Assembly (NCBI GenBank): GCA_027366155.1
Contig: DAHXKV010000021.1
Location: forward strand, 1 to 33,594
Source of the DNA: Microcaldota archaeon
GTDB lineage: Archaea > Micrarchaeota > Micrarchaeia > Micrarchaeales > CABMGC01
Direction of reading: 5' to 3'
Length of the DNA stretch: 33,594 nt
Positions 23,824 through 30,283 of this stretch are shown in pieces. Position 1 is the first letter of the stretch, and each line of letters starts with the position of its first letter. A program made the translations under genes and the position numbers. Below the pieces are notes generated by a model, which did not search any database, had not been told where the DNA came from, and saw only the letters and a list, made by a program, of their open reading frames with translations.

Positions 23824-24103
23824 TGAGTATTGAAAGGCCTTTCAGGTAAATAGTCGCTCCGCCCATTTTGCCTTTTCCGCTATAGAATATCGGCACCTTT
23901 CCAACCCTCTCTCCCCTGCCATTAAACAATTCTGCCTCAGACCTTCTCAGGTCCTGCTTGTTTGCCACCTTGCCCTTCCCAAAGCGAATCTTGTAATGAC
24001 GTATGCTGCTCTTTGGGAGCACTCTTGCAAAAGCCTCCCAGTTCTCTTCTGTTGGCTTTTCCCTAAGCCTCTCCATCGCCTTCAATATCTTGGCATCTTT
24101 CAT
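23816..24103 (-). CDS. Hypothetical protein between RHH regulator and cysD
   Basis: A 95-residue basic protein from ATG 24103 (MKDAKILKAMERL). The frame stays open to an ATG at 24124, but that start lies inside the RHH gene, while 24103 lies just after its stop. Residues 1-30 are helical and 40-95 look like beta strands with many Lys, Arg and Gly (IRFGKGKVANKQD, FYSGKGKMGGATIYLKG). Family not recognised. Its stop overlaps the cysD ATG (ATGGATGA), so it is translated in the same operon and is likely functional. Confidence 0.65.
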   Translation of the reverse strand: MKDAKILKAMERLREKPTEENWEAFARVLPKSSIRHYKIRFGKGKVANKQDLRRSEAELFNGRGERVGKVPIFYSGKGKMGGATIYLKGLSILNG

Positions 24104-24107
24104 ATAC

Positions 24108-24338
24108 TCACATCGTGTATCCAAGGGCCTTCAGCTTCTCAACCACTGCATTCTTTTCCCTGCCCCCTTTCTTCATTTCCATCTCGGCTATGGTCTCCCT
24201 AAGTATATATGTCACGCAATCTGAGACCGAAGAAAAACCGGTGCCCTCTATCTTGTCCCTAATCCGTTCGAAAAGAGGCAGCGGTATAGTTATAGTAGTG
24301 TACTTCCTCTTTGCTTTGTTGGCCGGCATAAAAACCAT
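24108..24338 (-). CDS. Ribbon-helix-helix regulator with C-terminal tail motif
   Basis: A 76-residue protein. RKYTTITIPLPLFERIRDKI supplies the DNA-contacting beta strand and first helix, and SVSDCVTYILRETIAEM the second helix, of an RHH (CopG/MetJ-like) fold. The tail REKNAVVEKLKALGYTM resembles the CysD tail. The gene is first in the operon and a 16-bp palindrome (24349-24364) lies at its promoter, so autoregulation of sulfate activation is likely. This is inference. The start is ATG 24338, or ATG 24329 (MPANK). Confidence 0.82.
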   Translation of the reverse strand: MVFMPANKAKRKYTTITIPLPLFERIRDKIEGTGFSSVSDCVTYILRETIAEMEMKKGGREKNAVVEKLKALGYTM

Positions 24339-24348
24339 TAATTTATTA

Positions 24349-24364
24349 TAATGTAGCTACATTA
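24349..24364. promoter_or_regulatory. Probable RHH operator (16-bp palindrome)
   Basis: TAATGTAGCTACATTA is a perfect palindrome between the TATA element and the RHH gene start. RHH dimers bind such dyads in pairs, so bound protein here would block the operon's promoter. It also lies 48 nt upstream of the divergent zinc-ribbon gene. Confidence 0.65.
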
Positions 24365-24373
24365 ATATATAAA
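24364..24373 (-). promoter_or_regulatory. TATA element for the RHH-X-cysD-cysN-GT4 operon
   Basis: On the minus strand TTTATATATT lies about 30 nt before ATG 24338, overlapping the edge of the palindrome at 24349-24364. The transcript should be leaderless or nearly so. Confidence 0.6.
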
Positions 24374-24411
24374 TCTATCCTCATAGAAAGTAATTTAAAA
24401 TCTCAAACCTA

Positions 24412-24636
24412 ATGATTACCATGTGCAAAGAGTGCCCAGGAAAGTTCGAGTTTGTTGAGGAGAAGGTAAAAGGTATTTCCCCAAACGAGCTCCATTCAAA
24501 AAACCCGAAATACAATACCATGAAGACCGTCCGCAAGAAAATAATGCGCCCATGTACCTGCCACTGCGGTTCGGGACCAGTAGAAAGAAACTCAAGTGGG
24601 AGGAAATATTGCCCCGCGTGCAGCCACTGGCTATAG
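24412..24636 (+). CDS. Small zinc-binding protein
   Basis: A 74-residue protein with several cysteine pairs: CKEC near the N-terminus, CTCHCGSG in the middle and CPAC near the C-terminus, enough for one or two zinc sites. It is basic between them. The family is not recognised; nucleic-acid binding is plausible. ATG 24412 is used, with ATG 24421 three codons later as the alternative. TAATTTAAAA (about 24391-24400) may be its TATA, although it is close to the start. It is divergent from the RHH operon. Confidence 0.7.
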   Translation: MITMCKECPGKFEFVEEKVKGISPNELHSKNPKYNTMKTVRKKIMRPCTCHCGSGPVERNSSGRKYCPACSHWL

Positions 24637-24696
24637 TGGCGTTAGGTTATTAATACATCATTACCAATAAATCCAATACCAACAAGGTCGTCAAAA

Positions 24697-26394
24697 ATGA
24701 AGATTCTCCAGCTCGATGTAGACAACATAACATACACTCCAGTAAAGCCAGAGGCCAGGCTTTATGATGAGGTTGAGCGCAAGGAAGTGTCAATCAACGA
24801 CGTGCTTGTAGTAATGGTATCCGTAGAGAAAGGAGATACAAACGAGATTGCCGCAAAGGCCCTATCCGACATAAGCAGTTTTCTGGAGAAGCTTAAACGC
24901 AAAAAGCTTCTCATATACCCATACGCGCACCTGAGCAACAGCCTTGCGTCCCCTGAAGAGGCGTTGGGCATAATCAATTACATGACCAGCAACGCACCTC
25001 AGGGCATCGAAACGCTACGCGGGCCCTTCGGCTGGAACAAGAAGCTCAAACTTGATATAAAAGGCCATCCTCTTGCTGAGCAGTCCCGGTCATACAGCCA
25101 AAGCGGCAGCGGTGCTCAAGAGATCAAGAAGGCGAAGCCTGCAAGCGTCAATACTTCCATAGTCAAAAAGAGTAGCTGGGCAGGCCTTCCCGAGACCGAC
25201 CATAGGACAATAGGCGAGAAGCTAGACTTGTACAGTTTTCAGGAGGTTTCGCCATCCATGGTCTACTGGCATCCAAAAGGCTTTGTAATATTCAATGAGC
25301 TTATCCGGTTTATACGCGAAAAACAGGAAAAATACGGCTACAAGGAAATAAGTACGCCAATAATAGCAAACACCGCACTATGGCATGTCAGCGGCCACAT
25401 ATCCCATTACAAAGAAAACATGTTTGTCTTTGATACTGAACTGGGAGAACTAGGCCTAAAGCCTATGAACTGCCCTTCCTCCATACTTATCTACAAATCA
25501 CGGAAGTGGAGCTACAAGGACCTTCCATTCAAGACTGCAATATTTGACAAGCTATACCGGAAGGAAGTCTCGGGCGCGCTTACAGGCCTTTTCAGGGTAC
25601 AGGAGATGACGCAGAACGATGGCCACATATTTCTCACCGAAGAACGGCTTGAAGCTGAAATATCTGAAGTAATAAGACTTGTGAAGGAAACATATGATAC
25701 GTTCAAGATGCGTTTTGTTGCGAACATCTCAACTATGCCCGATAACCATATGGGCTCCGAAGAAACATGGGAGAAGGCCACCGGCTCGTTGAAAAGGGCG
25801 ATGGAGTCAAATGGCATAGACTACAGGGTAAAGGAAAAAGACGGCGCATTTTACGGACCTAAAATAGACTTTGATGTCATAGATGCAATGGGGAGATCCT
25901 GGACTTTTTCCACTATACAGGTCGACTACCAGCAACCTCTCCAGTTCAAGCTCGAGTACGTCGCAGAAGATGGAAAAGAGCGAACCCCGATAATGGTTCA
26001 CAGGGCAATCCTCGGCTCTCTGGAACGCACAATAGCTGTATTGGTAGAGCATTACCAGGGCAAGTTCCCGACATGGCTCTCTCCGGTCCAGGTGCGCATA
26101 ATCTCGGTATCAGAGCACACGAGCAGATATGCACAGGAGATATACGCAAAGATGTCAGGTACACGGATAAGGGCAGAACTTGAAACTAGCGACAAGACAA
26201 TGCAGAACAAACTCCGCGAAGCGATATTGGAAAAAGTGCCATACATAGTAATCCTCGGCCAGAAAGAGAGCGAGTCAGGCACCATAACCGTAAGGAGCAG
26301 ATCCGGCAACCAGAAGAGCCTCATCAAGGCAGAAGACTTTATCTCGCAGATATCCGCAGAGATAGAATCAAGGTCAAACGAGTTGATGTACTGA
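24697..26394 (+). CDS. thrS: Threonyl-tRNA synthetase, archaeal type
   Basis: A 565-residue class II synthetase that charges tRNA(Thr). Residues 1-140 form the archaeal editing domain (MKILQLDVDNITY start, related to D-aminoacyl-tRNA deacylases), which removes mischarged serine. The catalytic core holds MNCPSS (zinc Cys), motif 2 in FRVQEMTQNDGHIF (zinc His) and motif 3 HRAILGSLERTI (zinc His). The anticodon-binding domain occupies about 455-565. Length is a little short for the family. CAATAAATCC (24665-24674) is a good leaderless-type TATA. Confidence 0.96.
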   Translation: MKILQLDVDNITYTPVKPEARLYDEVERKEVSINDVLVVMVSVEKGDTNEIAAKALSDISSFLEKLKRKKLLIYPYAHLSNSLASPEEALGIINYMTSNAPQGIETLRGPFGWNKKLKLDIKGHPLAEQSRSYSQSGSGAQEIKKAKPASVNTSIVKKSSWAGLPETDHRTIGEKLDLYSFQEVSPSMVYWHPKGFVIFNELIRFIREKQEKYGYKEISTPIIANTALWHVSGHISHYKENMFVFDTELGELGLKPMNCPSSILIYKSRKWSYKDLPFKTAIFDKLYRKEVSGALTGLFRVQEMTQNDGHIFLTEERLEAEISEVIRLVKETYDTFKMRFVANISTMPDNHMGSEETWEKATGSLKRAMESNGIDYRVKEKDGAFYGPKIDFDVIDAMGRSWTFSTIQVDYQQPLQFKLEYVAEDGKERTPIMVHRAILGSLERTIAVLVEHYQGKFPTWLSPVQVRIISVSEHTSRYAQEIYAKMSGTRIRAELETSDKTMQNKLREAILEKVPYIVILGQKESESGTITVRSRSGNQKSLIKAEDFISQISAEIESRSNELMY

Positions 26395-26435
26395 ACCCCG
26401 CAAAAGGCAGTCCAACGCGTGGAACCTATATACTA

Positions 26436-27074
26436 ATGGACAATAGGGAAAGAAATCTGGAAATAGAAGAAATGCTGTCCAGGTTAGGGATAGAGGTAAG
26501 AAACGCCCAGCTCCCTGTTGGCGATTACATCGTGTCTAAAAGGATGTGCATCGAGAGGAAGGCAGGCAAAGATTTCGAGAGCTCGATAATGGATTCCAGG
26601 CTCTTCGAACAGGCACACAGAATGGCCGAAGCTTTTGAAAGGAGGTTGTTTATAGTAGAAAACAACCACGCTGATCCGGCACTAAGCAGGCACGTGCTAC
26701 TTGGTGCAATCCTAAAACTCTACTCCGAATATGGTACACAAGTGCTTTTTTCAGAAGGCCCCGAGGAAACTGCCTACATTGTGGGAAGACTTGCAGAGAG
26801 GGAACAACAGGAAATGGCTAACGAGCCTCTTGTTATGGGGAGAAAGAAGGCCTATTCAAGAGCACAATGGCAGTTGTTCACCTTGGGTACGATTCCTGGA
26901 ATAGGCCCTGTCCTCTCAAGGAATCTGCTTCTGACGTTCAAGACCCTCCGCAATATAGCAAACCTGGAAATTACAGACCTCACTGTTGTGGAGAAAATAG
27001 GCAGGAAAAAGGCTGAAAACATATACTCGATAATGAACTCGGAGTATAGCGAAGAGGTTAATGCGAATCGGTGA
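26436..27074 (+). CDS. XPF/ERCC4-type structure-specific nuclease
   Basis: A 212-residue protein. The ERCC4 nuclease domain carries DNRE (residues 2-5), GDYIVS and ERKAGKD (40-46), the metal-binding catalytic set. A tandem helix-hairpin-helix region follows (IPGIGPVLSRNLL, VVEKIGRKKAENI, about 153-200). No helicase domain is present, as in crenarchaeal XPF. Dimers cut branched DNA near 3' flaps, usually with PCNA; I see no clear PIP box. The codons before ATG 26436 (TYIL) would complete the usual first strand, so the true start may be slightly upstream at a non-standard codon. It overlaps the convergent gene by 17 nt. Confidence 0.88.
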   Translation: MDNRERNLEIEEMLSRLGIEVRNAQLPVGDYIVSKRMCIERKAGKDFESSIMDSRLFEQAHRMAEAFERRLFIVENNHADPALSRHVLLGAILKLYSEYGTQVLFSEGPEETAYIVGRLAEREQQEMANEPLVMGRKKAYSRAQWQLFTLGTIPGIGPVLSRNLLLTFKTLRNIANLEITDLTVVEKIGRKKAENIYSIMNSEYSEEVNANR

Positions 27075-27990
27075 ACTGGCTTCCTGCCACCTCTGCCGCA
27101 GTTTCTGTATCAAATCGTATCTCAATCTCCTTGAGCAGCTTTACTCTGTTTAATTTAGCAAAGTTCTCCACAGCCTCCCTGCTATTCCCTATTATGATGA
27201 AATCCTTTCCGCCCTTTGCGCCTGCCCTCTCCATGGCTTTGCTTATCTGCATTGTACCTGCAACAAAAAGGAGAACTTCTACTGAAAAGGAGTTGCTGCG
27301 CATCGCACCCTCCTCCATCCTCAACAATGCACTTAATATTGACGGGCCAATCCTTCCAACAATCTTCTTGCTGTAATCCAGAAGTATTATCGTGGCATTA
27401 CTGTCTGGAATTCCTTTAGATGCCTCAATTAGCCTTTCAATTGGTTGCTCTGCCGAAGAACGAAAAGCTACGTACCCTACATTATCTAAGCTCGAGGAGC
27501 GATGCGAAATCCTGCGGTACTCACTTCCCCCAAGCACATAAGCCTTTCTTCCTTCAGGAATCCTTTTTGTGAAGAGTTCCTTCGGGAGGTCTCCGATAGG
27601 CGTCTCTCTGAAACCCAGGTTCAAGAGAAGATTAACCCCCCGTTCAGTATTCTTCTTTATGGCAACTATAGTGCCACCGGGATTCTCGGAAAAATACTTC
27701 TCCACAAGAACTCTTGTTATTTCAGAGCCTATTCCCTGCCCTCTGAATCCCTCATCAACTACTGCAGACCTTAATTCTCCCCATCCGGAATTTTTCCAGA
27801 CATGTATGGCCTCATGCGCAATTATTCTGTCACTGTAGCCTATCACCGAGTTGCCTTTAGATACCCAGTCCAGAACTTCTGCCTTGGTGACCTCCAATAC
27901 TGCCCCGCTAATCCGTGATTCGGCATTTACTAGGCCCACTATGTCCTCCGAATGACTCTTTTCTGCCTTTCCTATCTTTACCTTATGCAT
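27058..27990 (-). CDS. GNAT acetyltransferase fused to a Cgi121-like (KEOPS) domain
   Basis: A 310-residue two-domain protein. Residues 4-155 are a GNAT fold: SAVVDEGFRGQGIGSEITRVL has the acetyl-CoA loop (RGQGIG, 83-88), and GVNLLLNLGFRET is the closing strand-helix. Residues 170-300 resemble Cgi121: IILLDYSKKIVGRIGPSILSA, then SFSVEVLLFVAGTMQISKAM and ERAGAKGGKDFIII, matching the family's S-x-x-x-E-I-L-x-x-A-S-G-x-x-Q-I-x-x-A pattern. Cgi121 helps KEOPS bind tRNA for t6A synthesis. It lies 19 nt after the acetylglutamate-kinase-like gene, so the GNAT half could instead serve acetylglutamate formation. The fusion appears continuous, without a frameshift. Confidence 0.75.
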   Translation of the reverse strand: MHKVKIGKAEKSHSEDIVGLVNAESRISGAVLEVTKAEVLDWVSKGNSVIGYSDRIIAHEAIHVWKNSGWGELRSAVVDEGFRGQGIGSEITRVLVEKYFSENPGGTIVAIKKNTERGVNLLLNLGFRETPIGDLPKELFTKRIPEGRKAYVLGGSEYRRISHRSSSLDNVGYVAFRSSAEQPIERLIEASKGIPDSNATIILLDYSKKIVGRIGPSILSALLRMEEGAMRSNSFSVEVLLFVAGTMQISKAMERAGAKGGKDFIIIGNSREAVENFAKLNRVKLLKEIEIRFDTETAAEVAGSQFTDSH

Positions 27991-28009
27991 AAAATCCTTC
28001 CAAGGCTAC

Positions 28010-28912
28010 TCAGCTTATCCATGTGCCTGAGCTTCCTGGCCTGAAAACCGCCTTCAGCAGTTCATGGTCCTCGCATCCTATTATTCCGGTCTTCACTCCA
28101 GGTATGCCTGCCAGTCCAGCCGCAGCTTTTATTTTTGGGGCCATCCCTCCGTTTATCTCCCCCCTGCTGACTAAGCCAAGAGCTTCTGACCTGCTTATCT
28201 CGTCAACCACCTTCCCACCAACAAAAACACCCTTGGTTTCCGTGACAAAAACTGCCACAGGCGGCGGTGTCAGGGTAACCTTTGCGATAACCTCGGCAAT
28301 CTCGTCAGCATTCACATTCAATACCTTTCCTTTCATGTCCCTCGCGGATGGCGTAACTACCACTACCCTGCCCGAAAGTGCCATGCATCTAAGAATCCCG
28401 CAGCCCTTTCTGTTGATTTCCATTATCCTAAATGTGTCCTCTCCTGAAAATGTCCCAACAAGCCCAAGTTCTGGCTTCTGTTCAGCTACAAAGGCCTTGC
28501 GCCCCAAAACATGGACAGCAACAATTCCATTGCTCCTAAGTTTTGTTACAATGTCTTCCCCAAGCTGCTTCAAGACCTCCTGGACAACCTTGATCGATTC
28601 CGGCGTTGTAACCCGTAGCCCTCCACGGAACTCTACGGGGATTTTGAGTTCGGAGAGGCGTTCATCAATTTTCTTCCCTCCCCCATGTATTACTGTAATG
28701 GGTATGCCAAACTCATGCAGATCATGCAAATCCTCGAGAAGCGTTCCCGTTTTCCCGTTGAGCGATCCTCCTATCTTTACCACGACTCCGCCGCGCTTCT
28801 TTAATCTCCCCACCGTTTCAGTCGCCTCGCTTACTCTCCTCAGTTCAGTAACTATTGAAGACGGTCTTCCGTGAATTTTGCCTACAACCTCTGTGATTCT
28901 CTGGGCTTCCAT
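28010..28912 (-). CDS. argB: Acetylglutamate kinase-like amino-acid kinase
   Basis: A 300-residue amino-acid-kinase-family protein. VVVKIGGSL (about 43-51), HGGGKKID (76-83), GGLRVTTPES (97-106), the KVLNVNADEIAEVIA block and GGMAPKI match N-acetylglutamate kinase or the related LysZ. It should phosphorylate an N-acylated glutamate or aminoadipate side chain. About 42 residues precede the core, longer than in simple kinases. No other arginine or lysine pathway gene is in the window. It forms an operon with the GNAT-Cgi121 gene, and its promoter faces the HTH-ACT regulator. Confidence 0.82.
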   Translation of the reverse strand: MEAQRITEVVGKIHGRPSSIVTELRRVSEATETVGRLKKRGGVVVKIGGSLNGKTGTLLEDLHDLHEFGIPITVIHGGGKKIDERLSELKIPVEFRGGLRVTTPESIKVVQEVLKQLGEDIVTKLRSNGIVAVHVLGRKAFVAEQKPELGLVGTFSGEDTFRIMEINRKGCGILRCMALSGRVVVVTPSARDMKGKVLNVNADEIAEVIAKVTLTPPPVAVFVTETKGVFVGGKVVDEISRSEALGLVSRGEINGGMAPKIKAAAGLAGIPGVKTGIIGCEDHELLKAVFRPGSSGTWIS

Positions 28913-28936
28913 ATTACCAAAGTTATATGGTTTTGC

Positions 28937-28946
28937 TTATATTTAT
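28937..28946 (-). promoter_or_regulatory. TATA element for the kinase/GNAT-Cgi121 operon
   Basis: On the minus strand ATAAATATAA lies about 29 nt before ATG 28912, fitting a leaderless transcript. It is 35 nt from the palindrome at 28981-29000. Confidence 0.6.
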
Positions 28947-28980
28947 GTTTTGTGTGTCAAAAGAATCAAAATTGCCCAGT

Positions 28981-29000
28981 TATGTATCAAATGATACATA
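28981..29000. promoter_or_regulatory. 20-bp palindromic operator at the HTH-ACT promoter
   Basis: The 9-bp arms TATGTATCA and TGATACATA flank AA. The right arm runs into the TATA element CATATAAA (28997-29004), which lies about 28 nt before ATG 29028. A dimer bound here would cover the promoter of the regulator gene. It could also affect the divergent kinase gene. Confidence 0.65.
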
Positions 29001-29027
29001 TAAATGTCTAAGCGCCTTCATACTACC

Positions 29028-29615
29028 ATGTCAATTGCAAACATTGTCCGGCTGTACATATCAAACAAGCCCTTTCTAAGGGAGGCGATAGAAAGCGGCG
29101 TGATAAACCAGAGCGCCTTATCCAGATCTATACAGCGATCCCTGGGCATTAAGGACTACTATGCAGTCAAGGCAGCAGTCAGGCGCCACTGCAATGCCCT
29201 CGGAAAAAACAAGCTTAACATAGAAAAGAGGGCTCTCTCTGTCTTAAAAGGGAACAAACTGACATTGGCAAACAAGATATCGGTGATTGTAACTGAGAGG
29301 GACATAGACTCTGACTTTATTGCAAAGATAAGAATAGGCAACCAGTACACCTACCTTCTGGATTCAGAGAAGCAACTTTCAAAACAGACATATGCAAAAA
29401 CGCAGCGCATCTATAGGAATTGCTCCGCAATAACAATACACTCTGGCGAAGATGTGGAAAATGTTTCTGGAGTAATGGCCTTTGTCACGTCTTTGTTTGC
29501 CGAGTATGAAATAAACATAATCGAGCTTATCTCGTGCTATACCGAAAACGTCCTTGTAGTAAGAGAGGAGGATGCAATGAAGGGCTACAGCCTCCTCTCC
29601 GAGCTTGTCAGGTAG
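29028..29615 (+). CDS. HTH-ACT domain regulator
   Basis: A 195-residue protein from ATG 29028 (MSIANIVRLYI). An ATG at 29004 is in frame, but it lies within the probable TATA box, so the later start suits a leaderless transcript. Residues 1-55 look like a helix-turn-helix domain (ESGVINQSALSRSIQRSLG). The last 70 residues resemble an ACT domain (SGVMAFVTSLFAEYEINIIELISCYTENVLVVRE), which typically binds amino acids. A ligand-controlled repressor of itself and of the divergent amino-acid-kinase operon is likely. The ligand is unknown. Confidence 0.72.
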   Translation: MSIANIVRLYISNKPFLREAIESGVINQSALSRSIQRSLGIKDYYAVKAAVRRHCNALGKNKLNIEKRALSVLKGNKLTLANKISVIVTERDIDSDFIAKIRIGNQYTYLLDSEKQLSKQTYAKTQRIYRNCSAITIHSGEDVENVSGVMAFVTSLFAEYEINIIELISCYTENVLVVREEDAMKGYSLLSELVR

Positions 29616-29645
29616 AATCCCTGCCTGAGAAGGCATCATTTATCT

Positions 29646-30185
29646 TTATCTCAGGTGCGTGACTATTGCCGCCACAATCCCCAAAACTGCCAGGCCTGCG
29701 CCTATCTCAATCCCGTTATCTACCATGCTGTTCTCCCTTCTGGTAGACTTGAGTGCCGTACCTTTCTCTACTGCCATCCAGATATTTCCTGCGGCCGGTT
29801 CGTTCCCGCATTTCTCGGCCTTCAGCTTCTGGACCTGATCGCTATATCTCGCTGCAGCCTTCGCAACCCATACTGGTGGTGTCGAATACGTTGCATTAAA
29901 CTTTCCTCCAACGCCAAGCAACACTACCGTACCATTTGATCCGGCGTACATTCTGCTTGCATTTACATTGCATATCCCGTTGTCATTTTCCGCGGTTATC
30001 CTGTACGTGGTCCCATTCGGGCCTGTGACTGCAATTGCGCCTACCACTGGCTTCTCCGTAGCCCTGCCAGTATTGAAAATACCTCCAAACGTCCCGTTCA
30101 TCTGCCCTGCGCAGCCTCCAAGCATCGCTGCGGCGGTTAATGCGGCAACCGGTCTTATGGTCCTTTGGTTCATCATAGAAATCAT
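29646..30185 (-). CDS. Probable lipoprotein with C-terminal membrane helix
   Basis: A 179-residue exported protein. The N-terminus is basic (NQRTIRP), then hydrophobic, ending in MLGGC, an archaeal-style lipobox with Cys25 as the likely lipid-bearing residue. The middle is Thr/Asn/Gly-rich with NGT and NAS/NAT sequons. Residues about 157-176 (GIEIGAGLAVLGIVAAIVTHL) form a C-terminal helix, so it may be anchored at both ends. Family not recognised. CATTTAAATATC (30206-30217) fits a leaderless start at ATG 30185; ATG 30176 or 30173 are alternatives. Confidence 0.68.
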   Translation of the reverse strand: MISMMNQRTIRPVAALTAAAMLGGCAGQMNGTFGGIFNTGRATEKPVVGAIAVTGPNGTTYRITAENDNGICNVNASRMYAGSNGTVVLLGVGGKFNATYSTPPVWVAKAAARYSDQVQKLKAEKCGNEPAAGNIWMAVEKGTALKSTRRENSMVDNGIEIGAGLAVLGIVAAIVTHLR

Positions 30186-30237
30186 AAGTAAATCTCTATT
30201 TTCAGATATTTAAATGGCTGCATTCAAAAAAAGATAG

Positions 30238-30247
30238 TTTTATAAAC
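30238..30247 (+). promoter_or_regulatory. TATA element for the Nre-family gene
   Basis: TTTTATAAAC lies about 41 nt before ATG 30284, predicting a leader of about 15 nt. It is separate from the minus-strand TATA of the lipoprotein-like gene. Confidence 0.5.
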
Positions 30248-30283
30248 TCACCTCATTAATCGTGTATCTGCCTACATGTAGTT

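Noticed and set aside
24104-24124. Longer start for the 95-residue gene before cysD
   Set aside because: It would begin inside the RHH gene. ATG 24103 lies just past the RHH stop and fits operon spacing.
28023-28874. 283-residue plus-strand frame opposite the kinase gene
   Set aside because: It is a Pro/Ser/Thr-rich shadow of the amino-acid-kinase gene, with no motif or start signal.
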